Shown here: positions 32,000 through 41,400 of the stretch, piece by piece
Layout: every line of letters starts with the position of its first letter
How positions within the stretch are numbered: the first letter of the stretch is position 1
Translations under genes and position numbers: made by a program
NCBI GenBank assembly: GCA_963966185.1
Contig: CAWZYM010000191.1
Span: 512,001-576,000, forward strand
DNA: 64,000 nt
Reading direction: 5' to 3'
Source of the DNA: Rhabditoides inermis
Taxonomy: Eukaryota > Nematoda > Chromadorea > Rhabditida > Rhabditidae
Notes under the pieces: generated by a model
What the model was told of the DNA's origin: nothing
Database searches by the model: none
What the model saw: the letters and a program-made list of their open reading frames with translations, nothing else

Positions 32000-33050
32000 A
32001 GATTTTTTTTGTGGATTCACGTTTGAAAGAAGTCGGCGTATCATTGAAGATAAAGTTTCTTGTATTCGTAGGAATAAAGTGACATAGTTTTTCTCTTCGT
32101 GTTTTTCGTTTAGTTTTTTATTCGCTTTGTAAAAAAGGGGTGTAGATTTTTTTGGTTAGTACCGTAGCAGCAGACACAAATGACACGGTGCCACAAGTCC
32201 GGCAAATAAACACTCGAAATGACTTATATATAACCCTTTGAATAACTATCCCCCTTCCTTCATCTTTCTCTCTCTTTCTCTTTTTTTTTAAACAGGAGTT
32301 TTGCTATCATACGAATAAATAGTAGATTAGTGTAACGAATCGCACACAACTATTACACGTGGTGATATGAGGGCAACAAAAGATAAGAGACTCAACTCGT
32401 GTCATTATCCCTTGTTATTCCCACTATGAGGCTCATATTTACTACTTATGACATCTGTTCTTTCGCAACGATATCTCTTTTAACGCAACGATATCTCTTT
32501 TAACGCAACGATATCTCTTTTTAAAAAAACTCTATAAATATTTAAATTCGTAAATTCTCGAGAACGAACAATATTTGGAAGCTAGGTGTATCGAATAAAT
32601 CGAATGTCGCGATACTTGTTCACTGTGACCTCATCACCTCTCGGAATTTCGCTAAATATGACAATTATGGTTTTTTTCGTACAGACGAGATGGAGTGTTC
32701 GTTTCGTAAACTTTTATGAGCCCTGTCAAAATTGCCCATTTGTCAAAACTTCAGAATGATTCCGCTTTCAAATATAATATTTATTCGGAAATGCATACAC
32801 GATTATGATTTATGACAAGTACAAAGCGAAAATGGATTAACATATGGATCGTAGGTTTTTTTTCGCCGAATGAACGAGTAATACCATTGAACCAATTTTG
32901 ATATGCGTAAATGTAGATATTCAATCTTTGAGCTAGCGTTGCTGACTTTCATGTGGGCTAGGGCCAGCGTTTCTTACGAAGAACTCGGCCGGCAAGCAAT
33001 AAACAGATCAAAACAACAAATGAAAAATAATAATAAATTAGCATTGATTG
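32000..33050. other. intergenic spacer with repeat of lectin 3' end and upstream element
   Basis: No gene. It holds a decayed copy of the lectin 3' end (GGCGTATCATTGAAG...GGAATAAAGTGACATAG, about 32037-32092), a block similar to the lectin upstream element (about 32295-32400, with CACGTG and AGATAAG), and three 21-bp tandem copies of ACGCAACGATATCTCTTTTA at about 32465-32522. Confidence 0.65.
32464..32522 (+). repeat. 21-bp repeat, three copies
   Basis: Units contain CGCAACGATATCTCTTTTAA in tandem. Confidence 0.85.
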
Positions 33051-33274
33051 CAGCATGTGCTCGATTTTACTTCTCGCCCTTGTTGAAGCGGCTATCGCAG
33101 TCGACCCTTGTCCCGCTGGAGCCATATTCAACCAGGACCTCGACAAGTGCTATATGGTCAGTATGTAACCTCATTTCAATATGGACTGTTCTCGAATCTC
33201 TTCCTCTCAAACCTCCTCATCTAAAACGTATTTTTCTCTACGAAATTACGAAATATATTTTTTTTTGAAATCAG

Positions 33275-33490
33275 GCAGACAGTCCAACCTCGCTGCCGTC
33301 GCTCCATACCCACTGTCCGTCCTTGTAGTACATGCCGATCCACACCTGACCCGGAGCCGTCTCCTGATTGACTGACGCCGACAGGTCTGCAACCTCGGGT
33401 GGTTTTGACATGTGTGATAATCTTTATTCGCCAAGTGATTATAGAGACACAGTAGCACAATAGGAAATGTACAATGCGTCAATTATTAAA
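33275..33490 (-). repeat. left arm of inverted repeat carrying a lectin exon
   Basis: Reverse-complement match to 35614-35831, covering the exon-9-like segment plus the adjoining CTTTATTCGCCAAGTGATTA sequence. Confidence 0.85.
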
Positions 33491-34860
33491 GGAACAGACG
33501 CGTTTTTTTTTTTAAAATAATAATGGTTTATCCATAGGCGCAGACAAAACACAAAACACGAAATACAAACTGGTGCGGAATGTACAAAGGTTTAGTGTTT
33601 AGTCCCCGGATGAGTCCTTGGAGGGTATTGCTCCCTATAGCAAAGCCTCATCCGGTGGGTAGCATCTTTCGAGAATCTTCTTCCTTCTTCCATATAGAGT
33701 ATGCGGCCTTGATTCGTCTTCGAACGCGTGAGCCATATGGACCACGTTGCCTCTAACGTCGAACGTTCTCGAACTTCTCTCGACCATTTGCATACTTGCT
33801 TACGGTTGATCCATTCGTCATCATCACGTTGCGAAATCCAAGAAATCCGTGAGTTACCCACTAGTGCACTTCCAACTAGGGACCACAATGAGAATTTCAG
33901 ATGTTTGGATATTGTACAGCAATTGATTTATTAAAGTAGTTCGTTTTAAGCTGATTTCAAAAATATATAATGTTCATAGGGTTCATCAATTACATTGCGC
34001 TCTAATTCCGCGCGGCGCGCGCGCACTTGAGCGCGCGCTCACACAGGGAAAGTGCGATAGAGGGCGGCGAGATCAAAGAACTGATGACGTCACATATATA
34101 AATTATGAATATATCCGTTTCTAATAGTACCACTATGTTTCGTTTGATTGTAATCAATCAGTACTCGATGAAATACGTCTCTTATGACATCATTTTTTAT
34201 TACTCATTTTGGGCAATGGCGGCTAGATCAAAGAAATATGACGTCATCATATCACTCTTTATCGATTTTCACTACTTTACGGGGCACGTTTTCCCATAAA
34301 TCGAATACCGTTGGAATCAGCGCGGAAGGGCGAATCGTTCTACGCTAATTACAACTAGTAACGCGTCCAGTCAGAAAATGTTACATGATTTCGACACAAA
34401 CTCTACACCTCACGTTGCGGTCCCTACTTCCAACAGGCTTATTCGGCTCCTCCTTATCGTCTCACAGTGAACGGCTCCGGACATCGATCGATAACAGTGA
34501 CGTACTTCTCTTCCGGTCGCGGGTGCCGCCGTCGCCCTTCAGTTCGATTTCGCTTTGTACCTTCTCTTCCTCCAATCGAGAATCCGCGCTTCGCCCTACT
34601 AGTGCACTCCCAACAGGTTTAATCGGCGTCGCCTTATCGTCTCACAGTGAACGGCCTCAATTCGAGAATCAGTTGATACTCCACAGAAACTCATCTCCGA
34701 GCGACGGCGGCGGTGACTTTCATTGTCGTCGGGTGGTCATTCGAGGGAGCGCTGGAAGGGGCAACCGCTCGCGGGGACGGGAAAATGAGAAGTCAGAACC
34801 GTGTGGTAATGAAACTTTCAAATGCGCACGAAATCACCACGCACCGAGGTACATGTATGT
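33490..34860. other. spacer inside the inverted-repeat complex
   Basis: No recognised gene. It contains a short CG-alternating palindromic stretch (about 34007-34040), two diverged direct repeats about 170 bp apart sharing CTTATCGTCTCACAGTGAAC (near 34455 and 34633), and open frames without domain signatures (33592-33888 minus and 34385-35203 plus); the latter overlaps repeats and is probably not coding. Confidence 0.5.
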
Positions 34861-34870
34861 TTCAGGCAAA

Positions 34871-34943
34871 GTTGCAAACAGGAATCGAACCCGTGGTTGC
34901 GAGAATGATAGCCCACAGTCTTTTCCACTGCGCCACGCAGCTC
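34871..34943 (-). other. tRNA-like sequence, minus strand
   Basis: The minus strand shows A box TGGCGCAGTGG and B box GGTTCGATTCC with an acceptable anticodon-arm-like hairpin between, but acceptor ends (GAGCTGC and TTGCAAC) pair poorly. Likely a tRNA pseudogene or SINE head. Confidence 0.55.
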
Positions 34944-35096
34944 ATTGGGTCATCGCGCGCAAAGACCGGTGCCTTTTCCGAGAACTGACTTCTTTGCGAA
35001 AGCGATCACAATATCGATCGGCCCCGCGACAATGGGGCTTCCCGCCAAAACACACATTTGAACGCCTATTTTCGTGTGGTAACGGGACGGTCTGTG

Positions 35097-35215
35097 GTTT
35101 GTGCGGTACTCTTCCCAAACTTCTCTTGAAATGCCTTTCAACTACTACCAAAAAACGTCAAACCACTCCGAACTATTTCCGCTTGCTCTCACATTCTAGT
35201 TAGTTCAAACTTCTT
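35097..35215 (+). repeat. left arm of inner inverted repeat
   Basis: Pairs with 35484-35602; shared motifs include CTATTTCCGCTTGCTCTCAC and AACTACTACCAAAAAACGTC. The pair encloses the minus-strand exon-8-like and exon-5-like segments. Confidence 0.85.
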
Positions 35216-35483
35216 CAAAACTATATTTTTAACGGTTTTCTAAAAAGCAACACACGTTTTTTTCTCTCTTTGAAACACTGCAACTTGAGCAAATCGAAAC
35301 TGACCGCAGACAAAGGCCTCCTCGCTGTCAGAGTGGATGGAGGCGAGGTGGGAGGACTGCAAGACGCACGGCCGCTCCGCGTCCTCCAAGTGGTTTCCCG
35401 ATCACTTCTTCACTCACCTGACAGGCCTGTGCCTTCCAGGTGCCGTCGTTGGTAGAGGCGGAGAGGCACGAGCCGGCGGAAGA

Positions 35484-35602
35484 GTTTGAACTAACAAGAA
35501 TGTGAGAGCAAGCGGAAATAGTTCGAAGTGACTTGACGTTTTTTGGTAGTAGTTGAAAGGCATTTCAAGAGAAGTTTGGGAAGAGTACCGCACAATACTT
35601 AG
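35484..35602 (-). repeat. right arm of inner inverted repeat
   Basis: Reverse-complement partner of 35097-35215. Confidence 0.85.
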
Positions 35603-35613
35603 ACTAGGGTCAA

Positions 35614-35831
35614 CTTAATAATTGACGCATTGTACATTTCCTATTGTGTTACTGTGTCTCTATAATCACTTGGCGAATAAAGATTATCACACATGTCAAA
35701 ACCACCCGAGGTTGCAGACCTGTCGGCGTCTGGCAATCAGGAGACGGCTCCGGGTCAGGTGTGAATCGGCATGTACTACAAGGACGGACAGTGGGTGTGG
35801 AGCGTGTGGAGCGACGGCAGCCAGGTTGGAC
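35614..35831 (+). repeat. right arm of inverted repeat carrying a lectin exon
   Basis: Partner of 33275-33490. This copy carries the nonsense codon and insertion, while the inverted one stays open. Confidence 0.85.
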
Positions 35832-36349
35832 TTTCTGCTTTTTTTTCTTTCTTTTTTCTTTTCACACTCCACACTAGCTTTCAGAGTAATTCATACGGGG
35901 GTTTTTAAGAACTATGACATGAAAGAAACGATGATCCAGTAGGTTGGTCGTTGCTCGGCCAGATGGACCCCGTACTCCGATAGTGAACGAACATACGTTG
36001 TGTATATCTCAATTCTCTGATTGTCAGCGGATATGATATGATGGAACTCATTCAGACTGACTACTGGAACTGGGCGCCGACTCAGCCGCATAACATGAAC
36101 AAAGAGTTCTGCGTGGAGGTATAGGAGAGAATAATTTGAGAATTCGACCCGAATCGGGTTACGGTAGGACAATAATTTGCCTATTGCTAGGTGTTGGTGG
36201 ACTAGGACGGCACCGCCGCCGACTATCAGTCTTGGAACAACTGGGAGTGCCCGAGAGCCGCGAGGGCATACGTGTGCAAAAAGCCACTAAAGTCAGAGAC
36301 TTGTGATTATGGCACCATGTTTATAAAGTTAAAGTTTTATGTATGTCTG

Positions 36350-36475
36350 AATAAAGTGGCATCGATTTTTCTTCACTCTTTATGACTTTATGTGGGCCTA
36401 CTATATACTATGCCTGCAAAAAAGGCCGCGTATCACTAGAGTTTGCAGGTTGTATGAAGGAATAAAGTGGCATAA
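36350..36475 (+). repeat. duplicated lectin 3' ends
   Basis: After the pseudogene's AATAAA (36350-36355) a further copy of the lectin terminus occurs at about 36412-36470: GCAAAAAAGGCCGCGTATC, then TAG and GGAATAAAGTGG. It is closer to the intact gene's last codons (KKAAYH stop) than the pseudogene's own exon 11. Confidence 0.75.
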
Positions 36476-36839
36476 ATTTTTCTTACGATTTGCATTCTTT
36501 TTTTCTTTCATTCCTCATTTTTTTCAGCAATTCGGTCTACGTGGCTTAAATTTTTTCTGATTGTTTGTTTCAACAGGTGACAGTATCTAAAAAGGCATTA
36601 TTATTATCTTTATTTTTCAACTTGTCGTCCTATCACAAAAAAAACTACTTTGTTCCTATATCGATAAACTATCCCATTCTCATCTCGCAATACGCCCCGG
36701 AGAAGCGTATGTCAATTGAATTAGGAGAGGGGGGCCGGGGATAATTAGCCGCCGACACGCATAATCACACCGTAACCCGCATTGTTTATCGGCCGGGGAG
36801 GGGGAGGTGAGTTCTCGAATTACACCACACCAGACAAGC
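36476..36839. other. upstream region of the bHLH-PAS gene
   Basis: Non-coding, AT-rich then with GC-rich runs (GAGAGGGGGGCCGGGG near 36723). No clear TATA box or acceptor next to the ATG. Confidence 0.5.
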
Positions 36840-38159
36840 ATGTATCCGATTGAGCACTGCGACGATATGGCAATGGCTCCTGTTCACGATCCCTGTGAGT
36901 TTTATCGGATTATTGATTTATTGACTTATTGATTTATTGGCGTTTAGAACACACAGACTCTATAATGGATTGTCTGACAAGGCTGATGTACTTTTGATTT
37001 TTTTTACGATTAGCACATTGAAACTGTGGCTATACAAGATTGCGATTTATTTATTGACTTATTGATTGTTGTATCGATTAGACCGCGACACGCCAAACGG
37101 GCGCTCGGTGGCGCAGCAGCGGCGCTCGCTCGAGAACCAGGTGTGTCATGTGTGTGATTTGTGTTGTAGTTTAGTGCAAGAGAGAGAGAGAGAGAGATAG
37201 AGAGGGAGAGAGAGAGAGAGAGATAAGTGCTCTGTACGGTGCTCTGTACGCGGGCGATACCGAGATCAGTTTGCACTGAGCTGACCGAGAACTGTGATTG
37301 GAACTGTAAACGATCTCTTCAAAACAATCCCAAATTGCCTTCGGATTTCTCCCAAATATTCCCAATCACTTCGAAATGCCTTGCTAACCCTTCTAAACAC
37401 TTGGGAATCGCTTCCGAAGAAGCTGACCGCACTAAAAAAATACGACTCAAATCTCGCCACGATCTGGAATAAAGGAGAGTTTTCTACAGTAACCCTCTAT
37501 TACAGGAGTTCTCTCTGCTAGCGCGACAGCTGCCGCTGGCGAGAGCGATCAGTGCACAACACATCGACAAGGTGGGAAGGCAGTTTTGTATTTTTGAAAC
37601 ACTGCGGGTGATGATAACATGTGTCACAAAACATATGTGAAAATACAATCACATTCAAAATAAAAGACAAATGATCCTGTGAATCCTACGATTGGCCTCA
37701 TGAGCATCTTATTGCAACAAGAATTGATATTATCAGAACACGAACTCGAGTGACAAAAAAATGAGTGGTCACTCGAACTTTTAGACGACAATGGTGCGGC
37801 TGGCGCTGTCGTACATCAAACTGCACCGCGCTCTACCGCCACAGCCGAGTGGGCAGTACGGTGAGACACTTGGGGCTCCGAGCTACACAAAACGATGGGT
37901 CGAAGATCATGAAAGATACCCAACATCCGGCAAAGACTACATTTCTTCGTTTCGGTTGCGATTGATATGCCGTTTCATTAGAGTGGCTCTAAAACTGATA
38001 GATCATACATAATCCAATCTGTTCTCGTCTGCAGACTACGACGCGCCGTTCCTGTCCTGTGTGCTGGACTCTCTCGATGGCTTCCTGCTCGTGCTGTCGC
38101 CCGAGTGCGATGTGCTATACGTGTCCGAGACGGTCAGCATCTACCTGGGACTGTCCCAG
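36840..38159 (+). CDS. bHLH-PAS transcription factor, NPAS1/NPAS3/trachealess type, first five exons only
   Basis: Exons: 36840-36894, 37082-37140, 37506-37571, 37785-37860, 38035-38159; phases agree, giving 127 codons with an open 3' end. Residues about 25-90 form the bHLH: AQQRRSLENQEFSLLARQLP, a short loop, then IDKATMVRLALSYIKLHR-like helix 2 (the sequence reads IDK-TTMVRLALSYIKL). The first PAS repeat follows: LDSLDGFLLVLSPE and YVSETVSIYLGLSQ, the latter matching the SETVSIYLGLSQ signature of NPAS1/3 and trachealess. The last donor (CAG/GTAGGG) lies right after GLSQ, and a (CT)n tract and then the tRNA-Ala array follow. These factors bind DNA as heterodimers with an ARNT partner. The basic region is less basic than usual. 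Later exons must lie beyond the array or be lost. Confidence 0.85.
37178..37223. repeat. (GA)n tract in bHLH-PAS intron 2
   Basis: GAGAGAGATAGAGAGGGAGAG repeat about 40 bp after the donor of exon 2. Confidence 0.8.
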
Positions 38160-38165
38160 GTAGGG

Positions 38166-38167
<2 letters not shown>

Positions 38168-38218
<51 letters not shown>

Positions 38219-38293
38219 CTCTCTGTCTCTCAGTCTCTTTTTCCCTCTTTCCCTCTTTTCCTCTTTCCCTCTTTCCCTCTTTCTTCTTCTCTC
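38168..38293. repeat. (CT)n and CCCTCTTT tract between bHLH-PAS exon 5 and the tRNA-Ala array
   Basis: (CT)n, then CAGTCTCTCTG units, then TTCCCTCTTTCCCTC units; it stops about 10 bp before the truncated first tRNA-Ala copy. Confidence 0.9.
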
Positions 38294-38303
38294 CAACACG
38301 TTC

Positions 38304-38348
38304 TCGCGATGCTGCGAGAAGTCTGGGGTTCGAATCTCCATACCTCCA
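38304..38348 (+). pseudogene. 5'-truncated first tRNA-Ala copy
   Basis: Only the anticodon stem region (degenerate, CGCGATGCTGCGAG), T arm and acceptor 3' half are present (TTCGAATCTCCATACCTCCA). The A box is missing. Marks the array's left junction. Confidence 0.85.
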
Positions 38349-38416
38349 TGTATTTTTGCCCAACCGAGATCCAATAGAAACGCGCACGACTCTCGTGTGT
38401 TTCCACTTCCGCCATC

Positions 38417-38488
38417 GGGGGTATAGCTCAGGGGTAGAGCGCTCGCTTTGCATGCGAGAAGTCTGGGGTTCGAATCCCCATACCTCCA
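38417..38488 (+). tRNA. tRNA-Ala(UGC), first full copy
   Basis: Complete cloverleaf with intact A and B boxes, no intron; terminator ATTTTTG follows. It decodes GCN alanine codons (GCA and, by wobble, others). The 5' spacer in this array ends TCCACTTCCGCCATC. Confidence 0.94.
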
Positions 38489-41400
38489 TGTATTTTTGCC
38501 CAACCGAGATCCAATAGAAACGCGCACGACTCTCGTTTGTTTCCACTTCCGCCATCGGGGGTATAGCTCAGGGGTAGAGCGCTCGCTTTGCATGCGAGAA
38601 GTCTGGGGTTCGAATCCCCATACCTCCATGTATTTTAGGTCCAACCGAGATCCAATAGAAACGCGCACTCTTCTCGTTTGTTCCCACTTCCGCCGTCGGG
38701 GGTATAGCTCAGGGGTAGAGCGCTCGCTTTGCATGCGAGAAGTCTGGGGTTCGAATCCCCATACCTCCATGTATTTTAGGTCCAACCGAGATCCAATAGA
38801 AACGCGCACTCTTCTCGTTTGTTCCCACTTCCGCCGTCGGGGGTATAGCTCAGGGGTAGAGCGCTCGCTTTGCATGCGAGAAGTCTGGGGTTCGAATTCC
38901 CATACCTCCATGTATTTTTGTCCAACCGAGATCCAATAGAAACGCGCACGACTCTCGTTTGTTTCCACTTCCGCCGTCGGGGGTATAGCTCAGGGGTAGA
39001 GCGCTCGCTTTGCATGCGAGAAGTCTGGGGTTCGAATCCCCATACCTCCATGTATTTTTGTCCAACCGAGATCCAATAGAAACGCGCACGACTCTCGTTT
39101 GTTTCCACTTCCGCCGTCGGGGGTATAGCTCAGGGGTAGAGCGCTCGCTTTGCATGCGAGAAGTCTGGGGTTCGAATCCCCATACCTCCATGTATTTTTG
39201 TCCAACCGAGATCCAATAGTAACGCGCACGACTCTCGTTTGTTTCCACTTTCGCCGTCGGGGGTATAGCTCAGGGGAAGAGCGCTCGCTTTGCATGCGAG
39301 AAGTCTGGGGTTCGAATCCCCATACCTCCATGTATTTTTGCCCAACTGAGATCCAATAGAAACGCGCACGACTCTCGTTTGTTTCCACTCCCGCCATCGG
39401 GGGTATAGCTCAGGGGTAGAGCGCTCGCTTTGCATGCGAGAAGTCTGGGGTTCGAATCCCCATACATCCATGTATGTACATATGTTTGTCCAACCGAGAT
39501 CCAATAGAAACGCGCACGACTCTCGTTTGTTTCCACTTTGGCCGTCGGGGGTATAGCTCAGGGGTAGAGCGCTCGCTTTGCATGCGAGAAGTCTGGGGTT
39601 CGAATCCCCATACCTCCATGTATTTTTGCCCAGCCCAGATCCAATAGACACGCGCACGACTCTCGTTTGTTTCCGCTTTCGCCGTCGGGGGTATAGCTCA
39701 GGGGTAGAGCGCTCGCTTTGCATGCGAGAAGTCTGGGGTTCGAATCCCCATACCTCCATGTATTTTTGTCCAACCGAGATCCAATAGAAACGCGCACGAG
39801 TCTCGTTTGTTTCCATTTTGGCCATCGGGGGTATAGCTCAGGGGTAGAGCGCTCGCTTTGCATGCGAGAAGTCTGGGGTTCGAATCCCCATACCTCCATG
39901 TATTTTTGCCCAGCCCAGATCCAATAAACACGCGCACGACTCTCGTTTGTTTCCACTTCCGCTGTCGGGGGTATAGCTCAGGGGTAGAGCGCTCGCTTTG
40001 CATGCGAGAAGTCTGGGGTTCGAATCCCCATACCTCCATGTATTTTTGTCCAACCGAGATCCAATAGAAACGCGCACGACTCTCGTTTGTTTCCACTTCC
40101 GCCGTCGGGGGTATAGCTCAGGGGTAGAGCGCTCGCTTTGCATGCGAGAAGTCTGGGGTTCGAGGCCCCATACCTCCATGTATTTTTGCCCAGCCCAGAT
40201 CCAATAGAAACGCGCACGACTCTCGTTTGTTTCCACTTCCGCCGTCGGGGGTATAGCTCAGGGGTAGAGCGCTCGCTTTGCATGCGAGAAGTCTGGGGTT
40301 CGAATCCCCATACCTCCATGTATTTTTGTCCAACCGAGATCCAATAGAAACGCGCACGAGTCTCGTTTGTTTCCATTTTGGCCATCGGGGGTATAGCTCA
40401 GAGGTAGAGCGCTCGCTTTGCATGCGAGAAGTCTGGGGTTCGAATCCCCATACCTCCATGTATTTTTGCCCAGCCCAGATCCAATAGAAACGCGCACAAC
40501 TCTCGTTTGTTCCCACTTCCGCCGTCGGGGGTATAGCTCAGGGGTAGAGCGCTCGCTTTGCATGCGAGAAGTCTGGGGTTCGAATCCCCATACCTCCATG
40601 TATTTTTGCCCAATCGAGATCTAATAGAAACGCGCACGACTCTCGTTTGTTTCCACTTCCGCCGTCGGGGGTATAGCTCAGGGGTAGAGCGCTCGCTTTG
40701 CATGCGAGAAGTCTGGGGTTCGAATCCCCATACCTCCATGTATTTTTGCCCAGCCCAGATCCAATAGAAACGCGCACAACTCTCGTTTGTTCCCACTTCC
40801 GCCGTCGGGGGTATAGCTCAGGGGTAGAGCGCTCGCTTTGCATGCGAGAAGTCTGGGGTTCGAATCCCCATACCTCCATGTATTTTTGCCCAACCGAGAT
40901 CCAATAGAAACGCGCACGACTCTTGTTTGTTTCCACTCCCGCCATCGGGGGTATAACTCAGGGGTAGAGCGCTCGCTTTGCATGCGAGAAGTCTGGGGTT
41001 CGAATCCCCATACCTCCATGTATTTTTGCCCAACCGAGATCCAATAGAAACGCGCACGACTCTTGTTTGTTTCCACTCCCGCCATCGGGGGTATAACTCA
41101 GGGGTAGAGCGCTCGCTTTGCATGCGAGAAGTCTGGGGTTCGAATCCCCATACCTCCATGTATTTTTGCCCAACCGAGATCCAATAGAAACGCGCACGAC
41201 TCTCGTTTGTTTCCACTTCCGCCATCGGGGTATAGCTCAGGGGTAGAGCGCTCGCTTTGCATGCGAGAAGTCTGGGGTTCGAATCCCCATACCTCCATGT
41301 ATTTTTGTCCAACTGAGATCCAATAGAAACGCGCACGACTCTCGTTTGTTTCCACTTCCGCCATCGGGGGTATAGCTCAGGGGTAGAGCGCTCGCTTTGC

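Larger units (their letters stand above)
33055..36299 (+). pseudogene. rearranged, broken paralogue of the C-type lectin gene
   Basis: The exon-1 copy at 33055-33156 is open, 34 codons like exon 1 of the intact gene, with signal peptide and CPAGAIFNQDLDKCYM, but has an unusual donor (GTCAGT). Downstream the pieces are scrambled: exon-9-like on minus at 33289-33386 (open), exon-8-like on minus at 35305-35396, exon-5-like on minus at about 35418-35490, a second exon-9-like on plus at 35718-35824 with a TGA at 35762 and a 9-bp insertion, exon-10-like at 36056-36118, and exon-11-like from 36191 with TAG at 36203. Exons 2-4, 6 and 7 were not found. AATAAA at 36350 matches the parent's 3' end. The reading frame cannot be restored, so it is a pseudogene. 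Confidence 0.85.

Noticed and set aside
33592..33888. 98-codon minus-strand frame rich in Arg and Trp
   Set aside because: No recognised domain and no splice or polyadenylation context; possibly a relic of a mobile element but not supportable.
34385..35203. 272-codon plus-strand frame
   Set aside because: Crosses a tRNA-like sequence and an inverted-repeat arm, shows no domain, and its composition is not like the neighbouring real exons.
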